Below, one piece after another: positions 21,617 to 29,480 of a stretch of 38,212 bases of DNA. Position numbers and translations under genes: made by a program. The stretch covers positions 1-38,212 of the forward strand of contig PFNQ01000002.1 in assembly GCA_002792115.1 (NCBI GenBank). The letters run 5' to 3'. This stretch comes from Candidatus Woesearchaeota archaeon CG_4_10_14_0_2_um_filter_33_13 (GTDB lineage Archaea; Nanobdellota; Nanobdellia; Woesearchaeales; GW2011-AR9). The notes under the pieces were generated by a model. The model had not been told where the DNA came from, searched no databases, and saw only the letters and a program-made list of their open reading frames with translations. Numbering within the stretch: position 1 is the stretch's first letter; every line of letters begins with the position of its first letter.

Positions 21617-22804
21617 TTATTTTTTAATTCTGGTAGCAATTATCATAAACATTAAAAACATTATTGATGAACCAATCCATAATCCTGAAATACCAAAAAA
21701 GAAGATTAAACCAGAACCAATTAATGGTGCAATAATATTTGCTACAGGTTCTGCAGTATTATATACTCCATAAAACCTTTCTTCATCTTTTTCTTTGATT
21801 TCTTTAAACAAATATGTCTCTTGTAATGGTTCAATCAAAGCTGAACCAAAGTTGATTACTGACATTAACATTAAAACAATGGTGGCGATTGGCGTTATAT
21901 TAAATAATCCTGTAACTATGGCCAAAATTAAAAAGCCTAAACTGACGTAAATTCTTATTCCATGTTTATCAGAGAGTTTGCCAATAAGTTTCTCTAATAA
22001 AATTAAAGGGATCATAGATGCGGCAACAATATATCCTATAACACTTTCTCCAAAACCATGTTCAATAATGTAAATTGGAATGTAAATACTGCTTATAACC
22101 CACCAATAATTCATACCTAAAGAAACGGCATAAACCTTCCTTAATTCTTTTTTCTTAAAAAATAGTTTTATATTAGACCAAAGCTCTTTAATGGTTAGCT
22201 TTTCTTTTTTGTGAATAATTAAAGGATGCTGTTTTATATGCTGGTGGTGAAAAATCATCAAACTGATAAGATACATGCCTGCACTAAATAAGAAAGCGTA
22301 ATCATAAGATAAATATTCTCCTAAAATACCTCCAATCAATGGACCGATTAACCATCCTACATTAGCGTAAAGATAATATCGTCCTTCGGTCATGCCTAAG
22401 TTTTGACTTTTAGCTGTATCTCTTACATATAATGAAAGTACAATCCCTACTAGTAAGGTAAAGAAAGCTCTTGGAATCTCAACAAAAGGTAAATGAAATA
22501 GTTTTGAGATCAAAGTTATAATTACTAAACTAATTGTAATCAGTAAAAGGCTGTATTTTGTTACTTTAATTCTTGAAAAATGGCGAAGAATAACTGTGCT
22601 TAGTAATGATCCACACATGGTTAGTACAGAAATTGCAGAAAAGAATAAACCTACTTTTGCTTCACTTTCAATGAAATTTTCTACAACTAAAGGAAAGATA
22701 GTCCAGAATGCAGCATTCCCCAGACCAACAGTTAAAGCTAGCCAAGCGAATACTTTACCTAGTTCATGTTTATGGTGCGCACTATGCCTCTTTTTGAAAT
22801 ACAT
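21617..22804 (-). CDS. Major facilitator superfamily transporter
   Basis: This is a full-length 395-residue MFS protein with about twelve hydrophobic segments. A His-rich start (KKRHSAHHKHELGK) precedes helix 1; helices 4-5 include YYLYANVGWLIGPLIGGILGEYL, a typical motif C-like glycine-rich segment; and a cytoplasmic middle loop (KEKLTIKELWSNIKLFFKKKELRK) separates the halves. A second motif A-like stretch is LIGKLSDKHGIRIY. The pattern suits a drug or metabolite exporter-type MFS, but substrate cannot be told. TATA-like ATATATAAAC lies about 28 bp upstream. Confidence 0.85.
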   Translation of the reverse strand: MYFKKRHSAHHKHELGKVFAWLALTVGLGNAAFWTIFPLVVENFIESEAKVGLFFSAISVLTMCGSLLSTVILRHFSRIKVTKYSLLLITISLVIITLISKLFHLPFVEIPRAFFTLLVGIVLSLYVRDTAKSQNLGMTEGRYYLYANVGWLIGPLIGGILGEYLSYDYAFLFSAGMYLISLMIFHHQHIKQHPLIIHKKEKLTIKELWSNIKLFFKKKELRKVYAVSLGMNYWWVISSIYIPIYIIEHGFGESVIGYIVAASMIPLILLEKLIGKLSDKHGIRIYVSLGFLILAIVTGLFNITPIATIVLMLMSVINFGSALIEPLQETYLFKEIKEKDEERFYGVYNTAEPVANIIAPLIGSGLIFFFGISGLWIGSSIMFLMFMIIATRIKK

Positions 22805-22879
22805 CCGTTTTAGAAGTATTTTATGGGTTTATATATCTTATCTTAAAATTGAAAAAAAAGTTAAAAATTAATTAGTTTA

Positions 22880-23236
22880 TTAATTAATCTTCAAGGCTTT
22901 CATGATTGCATCAAGTTTTCTATTGATTTCATCAAGGCTATTAGAAGAATTGTCTCTTGGAGCTGATCTATTGTCGTCTTTTCTAAAGCAATCACTACAA
23001 TAGATTGGTTTGTTAGAAGTGGGTTTGAAAGGTACCTCACAAGTTTTGTGACATTTATCACAAATTACTTCATGCATTTCTGTCCTAGATGATCTTCTGT
23101 CACTTCCTCTGTCATCTCTTCTAGCGGAAAATCTACCTGAAGATCTTTCCTGACTGAAGCTACTTTTTCTATCTGATCCGCCATCACGGCCTCTTGATTG
23201 TCTATTATCTGTTCTCTCTCGTTTGAATCCTGCCAT
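22880..23236 (-). CDS. RS/RG-rich zinc-ribbon protein (paralogue of the 17813 gene)
   Basis: The 118-residue protein has a long Arg/Ser/Asp/Gly-rich disordered region (residues 2-65), then the same four-cysteine ribbon as the gene at 17813: ICDKCHKTCEVPFKPTSNKP then IYCSDCFRK, and ends in a short helix (LDEINRKLDAIMKALKIN) that may self-associate. The start at MAGFKRE was chosen because a TTTATAAA element (about 23259-23266) lies about 26 bp upstream; a longer frame would extend through that promoter. RNA binding is suggested by composition. It is divergent from the ArsR operon but has a separate TATA box. Confidence 0.75.
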   Translation of the reverse strand: MAGFKRERTDNRQSRGRDGGSDRKSSFSQERSSGRFSARRDDRGSDRRSSRTEMHEVICDKCHKTCEVPFKPTSNKPIYCSDCFRKDDNRSAPRDNSSNSLDEINRKLDAIMKALKIN

Positions 23237-23326
23237 ATTAGTTTCAAAACAATTTCTGTTTATAAATGTATGTTGAGAAATTTGTTTAAGTTGTTTTAAG
23301 AGTAATATGTTAGACAAACCATAAGC

Positions 23327-23364
23327 TTTATATATCATTTCATTTGCATGAATATGCAAATGAA
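23327..23364 (+). promoter_or_regulatory. ArsR promoter and 11-bp inverted-repeat operator
   Basis: TTCATTTGCAT (23339-23349) and ATGCAAATGAA (23354-23364) are perfect inverted arms around GAAT. The TATA box CTTTATATATC lies at about 23326-23336, so the operator covers the expected transcription start and the start codon. Arm length and spacing resemble operators of the ArsR/SmtB family; the downstream gene encodes such a regulator, so autorepression is likely. Confidence 0.75.
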
Positions 23365-23623
23365 CACATTAAACGAAAAATCTTGTTTTTACAAGGCCTT
23401 AGGTGACCCCATTAGATTAAGGATAATTGAATTTCTTCTTAATGAGAAGAAATGTACTTGCATTTGTCATTTAAGTAAACACTTGAATCGAGATCAATCT
23501 GTAATATTCAGGCATGTTCAGGTATTGAAGTCTGTGGGAATATTAAATACAATTAAAGAATCCAAATATTTGATGTGTTGTATTAAAGACAAGGATAAAC
23601 TGAGGAAAATGTTGGAGAATTAA
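23360..23623 (+). CDS. ArsR/SmtB-family metal-sensing repressor
   Basis: The 87-residue protein is a compact winged helix: FYKALGDPIRLRIIEFLLNE is the family start, KKCTCICHLSKHLNRDQSVIFRHVQVLKSVGIL holds the helix-turn-helix, and a short wing follows. KCTCIC at the start of the recognition-helix region resembles the ELCVCDL thiolate metal site of ArsR/CadC-type sensors. I chose the ATG at 23360, about 28 bp from the TATA box, over ATGs at 23348 and 23354 that fall in the operator. It heads a three-gene operon with a Cys-cluster peptide (1-bp gap) and a permease. Likely ligands are As(III), Cd, Pb or Cu; not determined. Confidence 0.9.
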   Translation: MNTLNEKSCFYKALGDPIRLRIIEFLLNEKKCTCICHLSKHLNRDQSVIFRHVQVLKSVGILNTIKESKYLMCCIKDKDKLRKMLEN

Positions 23624-23624
23624 A

Positions 23625-23747
23625 ATGAAAGATAAAAAGAAGGGTTTTTTTGCTAAATTATTTGAAAAGATTGACCAAAACTTGGAAGATAAATCCAAAA
23701 AAAGTTGTTGTTGTTGTTGTGAGGGAAAGAAAGATAAGAAATGTTAG
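23625..23747 (+). CDS. 40-residue protein with five consecutive cysteines (CCCCC)
   Basis: The frame encodes a Lys-rich amphipathic helix (MKDKKKGFFAKLFEKIDQNL) and then SKKSCCCCCEGKKDKKC. It starts one base after the arsR stop with GGAG at 23614-23617 as ribosome-binding site, and its last codons overlap the start of the permease gene by 7 bp, so translation is probably coupled on both sides. This tight packing argues that it is real. Six cysteines in 40 residues and the setting suggest a soft-metal carrier that delivers ions from cytoplasm to the permease, or a thiolate buffer. No family is recognised with certainty; function is inference. Confidence 0.7.
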   Translation: MKDKKKGFFAKLFEKIDQNLEDKSKKSCCCCCEGKKDKKC

Positions 23748-24703
23748 AAGAGATAGTTAGTTGGATTTTGTATTCTTTAATTAAATTAGATTCTCAACTA
23801 AAATGGGTGGAATCATTACATTTCTTTATCTCTGATTTTATAAAAATCGTATTATTATTATTTTTGATGATTTCTGTTATCGGTTTCTTAAGAACTTATT
23901 TTCCTCAAGAGAAGCTAAAAAAATGGATTGGTAAAGGGAAATATGGGTTAAACAATTTAATAGCGTCTTCTTTTGGAGCAATAACTCCTTTTTGTTCTTG
24001 CTCATCAATCCCAATGTTTATTGGTTTCTTAGAGGCGGGTGTACCTTTAGGAGTTGCTTTTTCGTTTTTGATTACTTCTCCATTAGTAAATGAATATTTA
24101 GTGATATTAATGTTAGGCCTTTTTGGTTGGAAGATTACTTTAGCTTATGTGATTAGTGGTGTACTAGTTGGGGTTATTTCTGGTATGATTTTAGGAAAGC
24201 TTAAATTAGAAAAATATTTAGTTAAGGATCTCATTACTAAAAAGATTGATGTTTCTAAAGAAGTTAAATATGAGAATATCAAGAAGAGGATGCTTTTTGG
24301 TTATTATGAAGCATTATCGATTATTAAAAAAATTTGGTATTGGATTTTAATTGGTGTTGGTATTGGAGCGATAATTCATAATTATGTCCCCACAGAATTA
24401 ATTCATTCTTTAGTTGCTAAAGGAGGAATTTTCGCTGTTCCATTAGCAGTCCTACTTGGAGTACCTCTTTATGGAAGTTGTGCTGCTATTGTACCTATTG
24501 CAGTTGTTTTGTTTGAGAAAGGTGTTTCTTTAGGAACAGCTTTAGCATTTATGATGGCTATCTCAGCATTAAGTTTCCCAGAAGCTGTAATCTTAAGAAG
24601 AGCGATGAAGTTAAAGTTAATTTTAATCTTCTTTTCAATTGTTACAGTTGCGATAATTTTGACTGGTTATTTGTATAATCTTTTACAATACTTTTTGATT
24701 TAA
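23741..24703 (+). CDS. DUF318/ArsP-type permease (SO_0444-like metal/metalloid efflux)
   Basis: The 320-residue membrane protein has about eight to ten hydrophobic segments and the COG0701 hallmark AITPFCSCSSIPMFIGFLEAG with a CxC in the membrane, followed by GVAFSFLITSPLVNEY. The second half repeats a related pattern: GVPLYGSCAAIVPIAVVLFEKG and AISALSFPEAVILRR. ArsP proteins export trivalent organoarsenicals and SO_0444-type members are linked to copper or zinc export. It overlaps the Cys5 gene and lies under ArsR control, supporting a soft-metal or arsenic efflux role. Substrate not settled by sequence. Confidence 0.88.
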   Translation: MLEEIVSWILYSLIKLDSQLKWVESLHFFISDFIKIVLLLFLMISVIGFLRTYFPQEKLKKWIGKGKYGLNNLIASSFGAITPFCSCSSIPMFIGFLEAGVPLGVAFSFLITSPLVNEYLVILMLGLFGWKITLAYVISGVLVGVISGMILGKLKLEKYLVKDLITKKIDVSKEVKYENIKKRMLFGYYEALSIIKKIWYWILIGVGIGAIIHNYVPTELIHSLVAKGGIFAVPLAVLLGVPLYGSCAAIVPIAVVLFEKGVSLGTALAFMMAISALSFPEAVILRRAMKLKLILIFFSIVTVAIILTGYLYNLLQYFLI

Positions 24704-24782
24704 TAATTAAGTAAAGTTAATTTTATTAATTTAGCATAAGGTTTATTAATCAATTATTTTTTGCGTGATTTGGTGATTTTAT

Positions 24783-25184
24783 ATGAAAACACATTTTTTT
24801 GCATTATTTAGCTTGTTAATTGTAGGGCTGTTTTTAATAGGTTGTTCGCAGAATGAATCTGGTGGATATGTTACTAAAACAAAATTTGTTTCTGCAGAAG
24901 TTGATGGGGCCCAAGTTGTTGATATCAAAGCACAATCAGTAGTTTCTGGTTCTACAAAAAAAGTTATTTCTGAAACAGAATTGTCTAAACATAACACTGA
25001 AGAAGATTGCTTAGTCGCTTATGATGGTAAGGTTTATGATATTACTGAGTTTATTCTAAAGCATAAGGCACCATTAGGTTCATATTGTGGTACTAGTAAA
25101 GAATTTGAGGAGGCTTATATGGGCAAGCATAAAGGTACAAAAGACGATATTTTAAACCAGTTTGTTATTGGTGTTCTTGAGTAA
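24783..25184 (+). CDS. Cytochrome b5-like heme-binding lipoprotein
   Basis: The 133-residue protein has a signal peptide with lipobox LIGC (Cys21), a linker, and a cytochrome b5-like domain from about residue 62: ISETELSKHNTEEDCLVAYDGKVYDITEF, then ILKHKAPLGSYCG (His94 at the HPGG position) and YMGKHKGTKDDIL (His116), the two likely axial heme ligands. The HPGG motif is degenerate (HKAPLG). The two cysteines C76 and C102 could form a disulphide. It ends 6 bp before a ferric-reductase-like flavocytochrome, so it likely accepts or donates electrons outside the membrane. GGTGAT precedes the start. Confidence 0.85.
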   Translation: MKTHFFALFSLLIVGLFLIGCSQNESGGYVTKTKFVSAEVDGAQVVDIKAQSVVSGSTKKVISETELSKHNTEEDCLVAYDGKVYDITEFILKHKAPLGSYCGTSKEFEEAYMGKHKGTKDDILNQFVIGVLE

Positions 25185-25190
25185 ATTATC

Positions 25191-26480
25191 ATGAATCAAA
25201 AACAAATCTCTTTTTTTAAATATTTCTTATTGTCTTTATTTATTCTAGTTATTGTTGCTTTAATTAACGTTGTTTTATCCTCAGAAATTAAATTAAGTTT
25301 TTTATTGTACACACTAGGAAAATTAACTGGCCTAATTGGATTTTTGTTCCTTTCAATCTTAATCATTTCTGGAGATCTGTCTAGGATATTTGACAAGATA
25401 TTTGGTTTAGATAAAATCATCAAATTTCAAAGAAAATTTTCATTCTTTACTGCCATCTTTGTTTTGGCACACCCACTGTTTTTCATGTTGTCTAACGGAA
25501 TTTTTTCTGATTATTTAATCCCCAATTTTGCTTTAATGCCATTAGCTTTAGGTATCATTTCATTGTACATCTTTATTATAATAATGTTTTGTTCCATAAC
25601 TTACAAAAAAATATCATATCATCTCTGGCAATATCTCCACGTCTTTACTTACATTTTATTTTTCTTTAGTCTTTATCATGCCTTTAATTGGGGTTCCGAT
25701 TCTGGTAATTTTATTGTGAGACTTATTTATGGGTTATTGTTGACTTTTTTTTTAATCGGAATTATTTATCGAACAAATTACAAAATTAAGCAAAGAAAAT
25801 TTAAGTTTAAAGTTTTAAAGATAAACTGGGAAACTAAAGATACTTTTACTTTAATTCTGAAGTCAAATAACCCATTTCACTTTAAAGCGGGGCAGTTTTG
25901 CTTTTTAAGATTAAATAAAGAGAATTTATTTGCTCGGCACCCTTTTACCATCTCTAATTCTCCTAATGGAGACGGAGAGTTACATTTTACAATTAAACTT
26001 CAAGGAAGGTTTACCAAAGCGGTTTCTGAATTAAAAGAAGGTGAGCAAGTTATTGTGGAAGGTCCTTTTGGAACTTTTTATGTAAAGGATAACCAGAAAG
26101 AATTGGTCTTTATTGCTGGTGGGGTTGGTATAACTCCTTTTATGAGTATTATAACAGATCAGATTAACAAACATAATCTACAAAAGATTACTTTATTTTA
26201 TTCATCTAAAAAGAAAACAGAAGTTATCTTTAAAGACAGATTAGACCAAATCAAAGAAAGCTGGTTTAAGAAGGTTTACATCTTAAGTCAAGAAGAGGGT
26301 TTTGAAGAAGAAGAGAAAGGGCGTATCAACAAAGAAATAATTGCCAAACATCTTATTTTATTAGATAATTGCTTGTTTTATATTTGTGGTCCAGAAGGAC
26401 TAAAGAACAGGGTTACAAAAGAATTAATTCATTTAGGTGTTAAGAAAAGTAATATTATTATTGAAGATTTTTTTTGGTAA
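25191..26480 (+). CDS. Ferric-reductase-like flavocytochrome (transmembrane heme plus FAD/NAD(P)H domains)
   Basis: Residues about 1-200 hold six hydrophobic helices with histidines suited to heme b ligation: FVLAHPLFFML, and YHLWQYLHVFTYILFFFSLYHAFNWG. Residues about 205-430 form a ferredoxin-NADP reductase-like module: RHPFTISNSPN and GRFTKAVSEL for FAD, FIAGGVGITPFMSII and YICGPEGLKNRV for NAD(P)H, and a final EDFFW aromatic end. The protein probably moves electrons from cytoplasmic NAD(P)H across the membrane. The adjacent b5 lipoprotein is the obvious partner. True acceptor (ferric iron, oxygen or other) is unknown. Confidence 0.88.
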   Translation: MNQKQISFFKYFLLSLFILVIVALINVVLSSEIKLSFLLYTLGKLTGLIGFLFLSILIISGDLSRIFDKIFGLDKIIKFQRKFSFFTAIFVLAHPLFFMLSNGIFSDYLIPNFALMPLALGIISLYIFIIIMFCSITYKKISYHLWQYLHVFTYILFFFSLYHAFNWGSDSGNFIVRLIYGLLLTFFLIGIIYRTNYKIKQRKFKFKVLKINWETKDTFTLILKSNNPFHFKAGQFCFLRLNKENLFARHPFTISNSPNGDGELHFTIKLQGRFTKAVSELKEGEQVIVEGPFGTFYVKDNQKELVFIAGGVGITPFMSIITDQINKHNLQKITLFYSSKKKTEVIFKDRLDQIKESWFKKVYILSQEEGFEEEEKGRINKEIIAKHLILLDNCLFYICGPEGLKNRVTKELIHLGVKKSNIIIEDFFW

Positions 26481-26544
26481 TTAGTATTTTGTTAGGTAAA
26501 TAATATAAAGTAACTTTATTTTTGTAATGTAAGAGGTTGATAAT

Positions 26545-26931
26545 ATGAAAGCATACACAGTAAATATTGAAGAAAAGACTATTGAGAATGAATTCTATAG
26601 ACAAGTTATCTTTACAGGAAGTAAAATGCAACTTGTTTTGATCAGCTTAAAGTCAGGTGAAGATATTCCTGAAGAGGTTCATCACGAGATTGATCAGTTT
26701 CTCAGAATTGAAGGTGGGCAAGCGTATGTTAAAGTAGGAGAGGACGAGTTTAATCTTAAAGATGGTGATGTGGTTGTTATTCCTGCTGGAAACAAACATT
26801 ATGTGAAAAATACCTCTGATCATGAGGACTTAAAGTTGTATTCCATTTACGCAACCCCTGAACATGCTCCCGGAACAATTCACAAGACTCAGGAAGAAGC
26901 TGATGCGGCAGAAGCTGAGCATCATCATTAG
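26545..26931 (+). CDS. Cupin-domain protein
   Basis: The 128-residue single-domain cupin shows motif 1 as PEEVHHEIDQFLRIEGGQAYVKVG (G(x)5HxH(x)3-4E(x)6G-like) and motif 2 as DGDVVVIPAGNKHYVKNTS, giving His/Glu/His metal ligands. It ends in an acidic tail with a short His run (AEAEHHH). Small cupins of this kind act as metal-dependent isomerases, dioxygenases or binding proteins. Ribosome-binding site AAGAGGTTGAT lies 5-6 nt before the ATG. It follows the flavocytochrome by 64 bp and may be separately transcribed. Substrate unknown. Confidence 0.85.
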   Translation: MKAYTVNIEEKTIENEFYRQVIFTGSKMQLVLISLKSGEDIPEEVHHEIDQFLRIEGGQAYVKVGEDEFNLKDGDVVVIPAGNKHYVKNTSDHEDLKLYSIYATPEHAPGTIHKTQEEADAAEAEHHH

Positions 26932-27029
26932 GTCTTAAGTTATTTTAATAACTTGAAATTAAGCAAAATAATAGAAGGATTTAAAAATGGTGTATTTTTT
27001 ATATGAGTATCAGAACGTTTAAGTTATCA

Positions 27030-27048
27030 GTTGGCAAAGTCTGTCAAC
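27030..27048 (+). promoter_or_regulatory. Hairpin in the leader of the cold-shock gene
   Basis: GTTGGCA-AAGTC-TGTCAAC folds into a 7-bp stem with one G-U pair. It lies between a TATA-like TTTTTTATATGAG (about 26994-27006) and the start codon at 27097, implying a leader of about 70 nt, long for this genome. Bacterial cspA leaders are known to be temperature-responsive; the parallel here is only suggestive. Confidence 0.35.
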
Positions 27049-27096
27049 CATAGTTGAGTTGTTCTGTAAAAGTTAGTAAAACACGGAGAATAGAAA

Positions 27097-27288
27097 ATGA
27101 AAGGAACAGTAAAATTTTTTAACGAAATGAAAGGATTTGGATTTATTACATCTGAAGACGGAAAAGAAATCTTTGTACATCAGTCTTCATTAGAAGCAGG
27201 TGTAACTTTACGTGAAAACGACACAGTTACATTTGATGTAGAACAGGGGGACAGAGGTCCAAAAGCAGTTAATGTTAAGAAAGAATAA
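27097..27288 (+). CDS. Cold-shock domain protein (CspA-like)
   Basis: The 63-residue protein is a single cold-shock OB fold with RNP1 KGFGFI (residues 12-17) and RNP2 IFVHQSS, and starts with the canonical MKGTVKFFNEMKGFGFI. It binds single-stranded RNA or DNA and melts RNA structure, mainly in the cold or during growth changes. Csp proteins are common in bacteria but patchy in archaea, so transfer is likely. It is followed by a strong stem-loop terminator and then by a convergent DEAD-box helicase, a fitting RNA-remodelling partner. GGAGAA about 9 nt upstream serves as ribosome-binding site. Confidence 0.95.
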   Translation: MKGTVKFFNEMKGFGFITSEDGKEIFVHQSSLEAGVTLRENDTVTFDVEQGDRGPKAVNVKKE

Positions 27289-27319
27289 AAATTAACACTT
27301 ATTGTTATTAAGAATTCAA

Positions 27320-27363
27320 TTGGGTTAACAAGGCTAACGCCTAGTTAACTCAAAACTTTTTTT
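27320..27363 (+). terminator. Stem-loop plus T-run terminator of the cold-shock gene
   Basis: TTGGGTTAAC-A-AGGC (27320-27334), loop TAAC, and GCCT-A-GTTAACTCAA (27339-27353) form a 14-pair hairpin with one A-A mismatch, then AACTTTTTTTC. This is a bacterial-style intrinsic terminator, stronger than the plain T-tracts after other genes here. Confidence 0.75.
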
Positions 27364-27418
27364 CTAATTTATTTTTACAAATTCTAAAGTCACTCTGTTA
27401 AAAAGAGAAAGAATAAAC

Positions 27419-28537
27419 TTATTTATTAATAATTTTTAGTTCTTTGTTTACTTCTATTGAATCTAACCCATACTTGACAGAAATATTTTCAAATCTTTCT
27501 ACATCTTCTGGACAAATCATTGTTAAAGAATAACCTTTTTTATCTATTCTACCGGTCCTTCCAATTCGATGAACATAAAAATCATCTTTCGTAGGAACAT
27601 CATAATTAACAATGATATCAACGTTTTCAATATGTAAGCCGCGGGCTACAACATCAGTTGTTACTAGAATCTTGATCTTGCCCTCTTTAAACAAATTAAG
27701 ATGATTTAACCTTTCTGCTTGCTCTAAATCACTATTTAATGATTTAGAGTTAAAGTTATTAGCTTGTAAAAACTCAGAAATATTGTATGATTTTATTTTA
27801 GTATTACAAAAAACCATTGCTCGAGTGAATTTTCTCTTTGAAAGCAGATTCAGTAAAATAGCGTTTTTTTCTAACTTATCACAATACACCTTTTCCTGAA
27901 TAATATTTTTAGGGATTAATTCTCCAATTTGTAATAATTCATAATTTCCTATAACTTCTTCAATAAAATCGTTAACCTTTTCAGTCATAGTTGCAGAAGA
28001 AAGAAGAACTTGGGCATCTTTACTTATTCTTTGCCTTATGTAAACGCAATCATTGTAAAAACCGTGATCAAACATCTGGTCAGACTCATCATAAACTAAA
28101 TACTTTACATCTCCAACCTTGATGTTTTTGTTGTTTATGTGGACTAAGAGTCTTCCAGGAGTTCCAATAACAATGTGATTCTTTTTGTTTAGTGTTCTAT
28201 AATCTCCGGAAACTTCTCTGCCACCATAAAGCATCCCTACATTTATCCCAAGAGGATCACAGACTTTTTTTATTTCCTTACCAACTTGAATACATAATTC
28301 TCTGGTAGGAACGAGAACTATCATTTGAGTATTTTGTTTTTTTGTGATCTTACCTAAGAACCCAAGAAGGTAAGCTAAAGTTTTTCCACTTCCCGTCCTT
28401 GAAGTGAAGACAATGTTTTTTCCTTTCATAGCTAAGGGAATAATTTGATCTTGAACTTCAAATGATTCTTTGAACTTTAATCTAGATAAAATACTAAGAA
28501 TTTCTTTCTTCAAGCCAAGTTTAGTGAAATCTCCCAT
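27419..28537 (-). CDS. DEAD-box RNA helicase (DESD variant)
   Basis: The 372-residue protein has both RecA domains: FTKLGLKKEILSILSRLKFKESFEVQDQIIP (Q motif), SRTGSGKT (Walker A), PTREL, TPGRLL, YDESDQMFD (motif II as DESD instead of DEAD), SSATM, and in the second domain VVARGLHIENVDIIVNYDVP and HRIGRTGR. It is short, with no C-terminal extension. The motif II Ala-to-Ser change is uncommon but conservative. It unwinds or remodels RNA with ATP. It is convergent with cspA. One of three DEAD-box genes within 7.2 kb. Confidence 0.93.
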   Translation of the reverse strand: MGDFTKLGLKKEILSILSRLKFKESFEVQDQIIPLAMKGKNIVFTSRTGSGKTLAYLLGFLGKITKKQNTQMIVLVPTRELCIQVGKEIKKVCDPLGINVGMLYGGREVSGDYRTLNKKNHIVIGTPGRLLVHINNKNIKVGDVKYLVYDESDQMFDHGFYNDCVYIRQRISKDAQVLLSSATMTEKVNDFIEEVIGNYELLQIGELIPKNIIQEKVYCDKLEKNAILLNLLSKRKFTRAMVFCNTKIKSYNISEFLQANNFNSKSLNSDLEQAERLNHLNLFKEGKIKILVTTDVVARGLHIENVDIIVNYDVPTKDDFYVHRIGRTGRIDKKGYSLTMICPEDVERFENISVKYGLDSIEVNKELKIINK

Positions 28538-28613
28538 CTTAATACTAAAAAAGGTTTGTTTGTTTTATATACTTATTCTTTTTGTTTAGAACTATTTTTT
28601 GATCTAATTATTT

Positions 28614-28660
28614 TATTAAATGATTTTATTAGATTATTATATTAGATAATTCTATTAGAT
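28614..28660. repeat. Four copies of TATTAGAT/TATTAAAT at exact 13-bp spacing
   Basis: TATTARAT occurs at 28614, 28627, 28640 and 28653, spaced exactly 13 bp, the first copy having A for G. It lies at and just after the 3' end of the second ZIP gene. It may be a small tandem duplication or a repeated binding site. Confidence 0.55.
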
Positions 28661-29389
28661 AAGGGCTTCTAATAGAATTACAAACAGGATCCCTATAATT
28701 AACGCGAAGATTGTTTTATGGTCTGTTGTTCTACAGCAAGAAGTAGGAATAATTTCATCACTAGTTATATATATCATTAAACCAGCAGTCATTGCTATCA
28801 AAAATCCAATTAAACTATTTGAGATGTATTGGTATAATTGATCTGCGAAGAGGAAACCTAAAAGTACGGGTATCGCTGTTGAGGAAGATACTAAAAATGA
28901 CTTCAGTTTCTTTTTGGTTACGTAATAATAGGGTGCTGAAGTACAAATCCCTTCTGGAATATTCTGCATAGCTATTGCCAGAGCGATAACAATACTACTT
29001 TGGACGCCTGATACTGTACCAATGGCAATAGCCATTCCTTCTGGAAAGTTGTGGATAAATATTCCAACAATTAAATATAATGCTGTTTTCTTTAATTTTT
29101 TTCCTTGTTCTTGTTGACACAATTGTGGATGGATGTGAGGGATGAGTCTATCTACCATAAACATAACCACTGAACCAAAGATAATTCCTGCTGCGGTAAT
29201 CCAAATGGAGGAGAGAGCAATACTTTCTGGAATTAAGTTTAAAAATGAAACCGCTAACATAACACCGCCAGCAAAAGAAAGCATATTATACATAAATCGA
29301 TCAGAAGGTTTTTTAAGAACTCCAATCAAGGAACCGAGTATTGGACCTAAAACTGAAATGATTATGATTAATAATAATTGATTATCCAC
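28655..29389 (-). CDS. ZIP-family divalent metal transporter (second copy)
   Basis: The 244-residue protein has about eight membrane segments with the ZIP metal motifs IFIHNFPEGMAIAIGTVSG in segment 4 and AIAMQNIPEGICTSAPYYYV in segment 5. The HNFPEG and QNIPEG forms are of the ZupT/GufA subgroup, unlike the gene at 16896, which has HNFVDG and HEIPQE. The middle loop is short, with HIHPQLCQQEQ. It probably imports Zn, Mn or Fe. TATA-like CTATTTAAAG lies about 26 bp upstream. No Fur-box-like sequence is obvious at its promoter. Confidence 0.92.
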   Translation of the reverse strand: MDNQLLLIIIISVLGPILGSLIGVLKKPSDRFMYNMLSFAGGVMLAVSFLNLIPESIALSSIWITAAGIIFGSVVMFMVDRLIPHIHPQLCQQEQGKKLKKTALYLIVGIFIHNFPEGMAIAIGTVSGVQSSIVIALAIAMQNIPEGICTSAPYYYVTKKKLKSFLVSSSTAIPVLLGFLFADQLYQYISNSLIGFLIAMTAGLMIYITSDEIIPTSCCRTTDHKTIFALIIGILFVILLEALI

Positions 29390-29480
29390 TTTTTGATTAA
29401 ATTACTTCTCTTTAAATAGTTTTGTAAAGTAGTTACCTGTAATAGTGTTGTAACAAATAAAACAGAATAAGATGAGTTAA

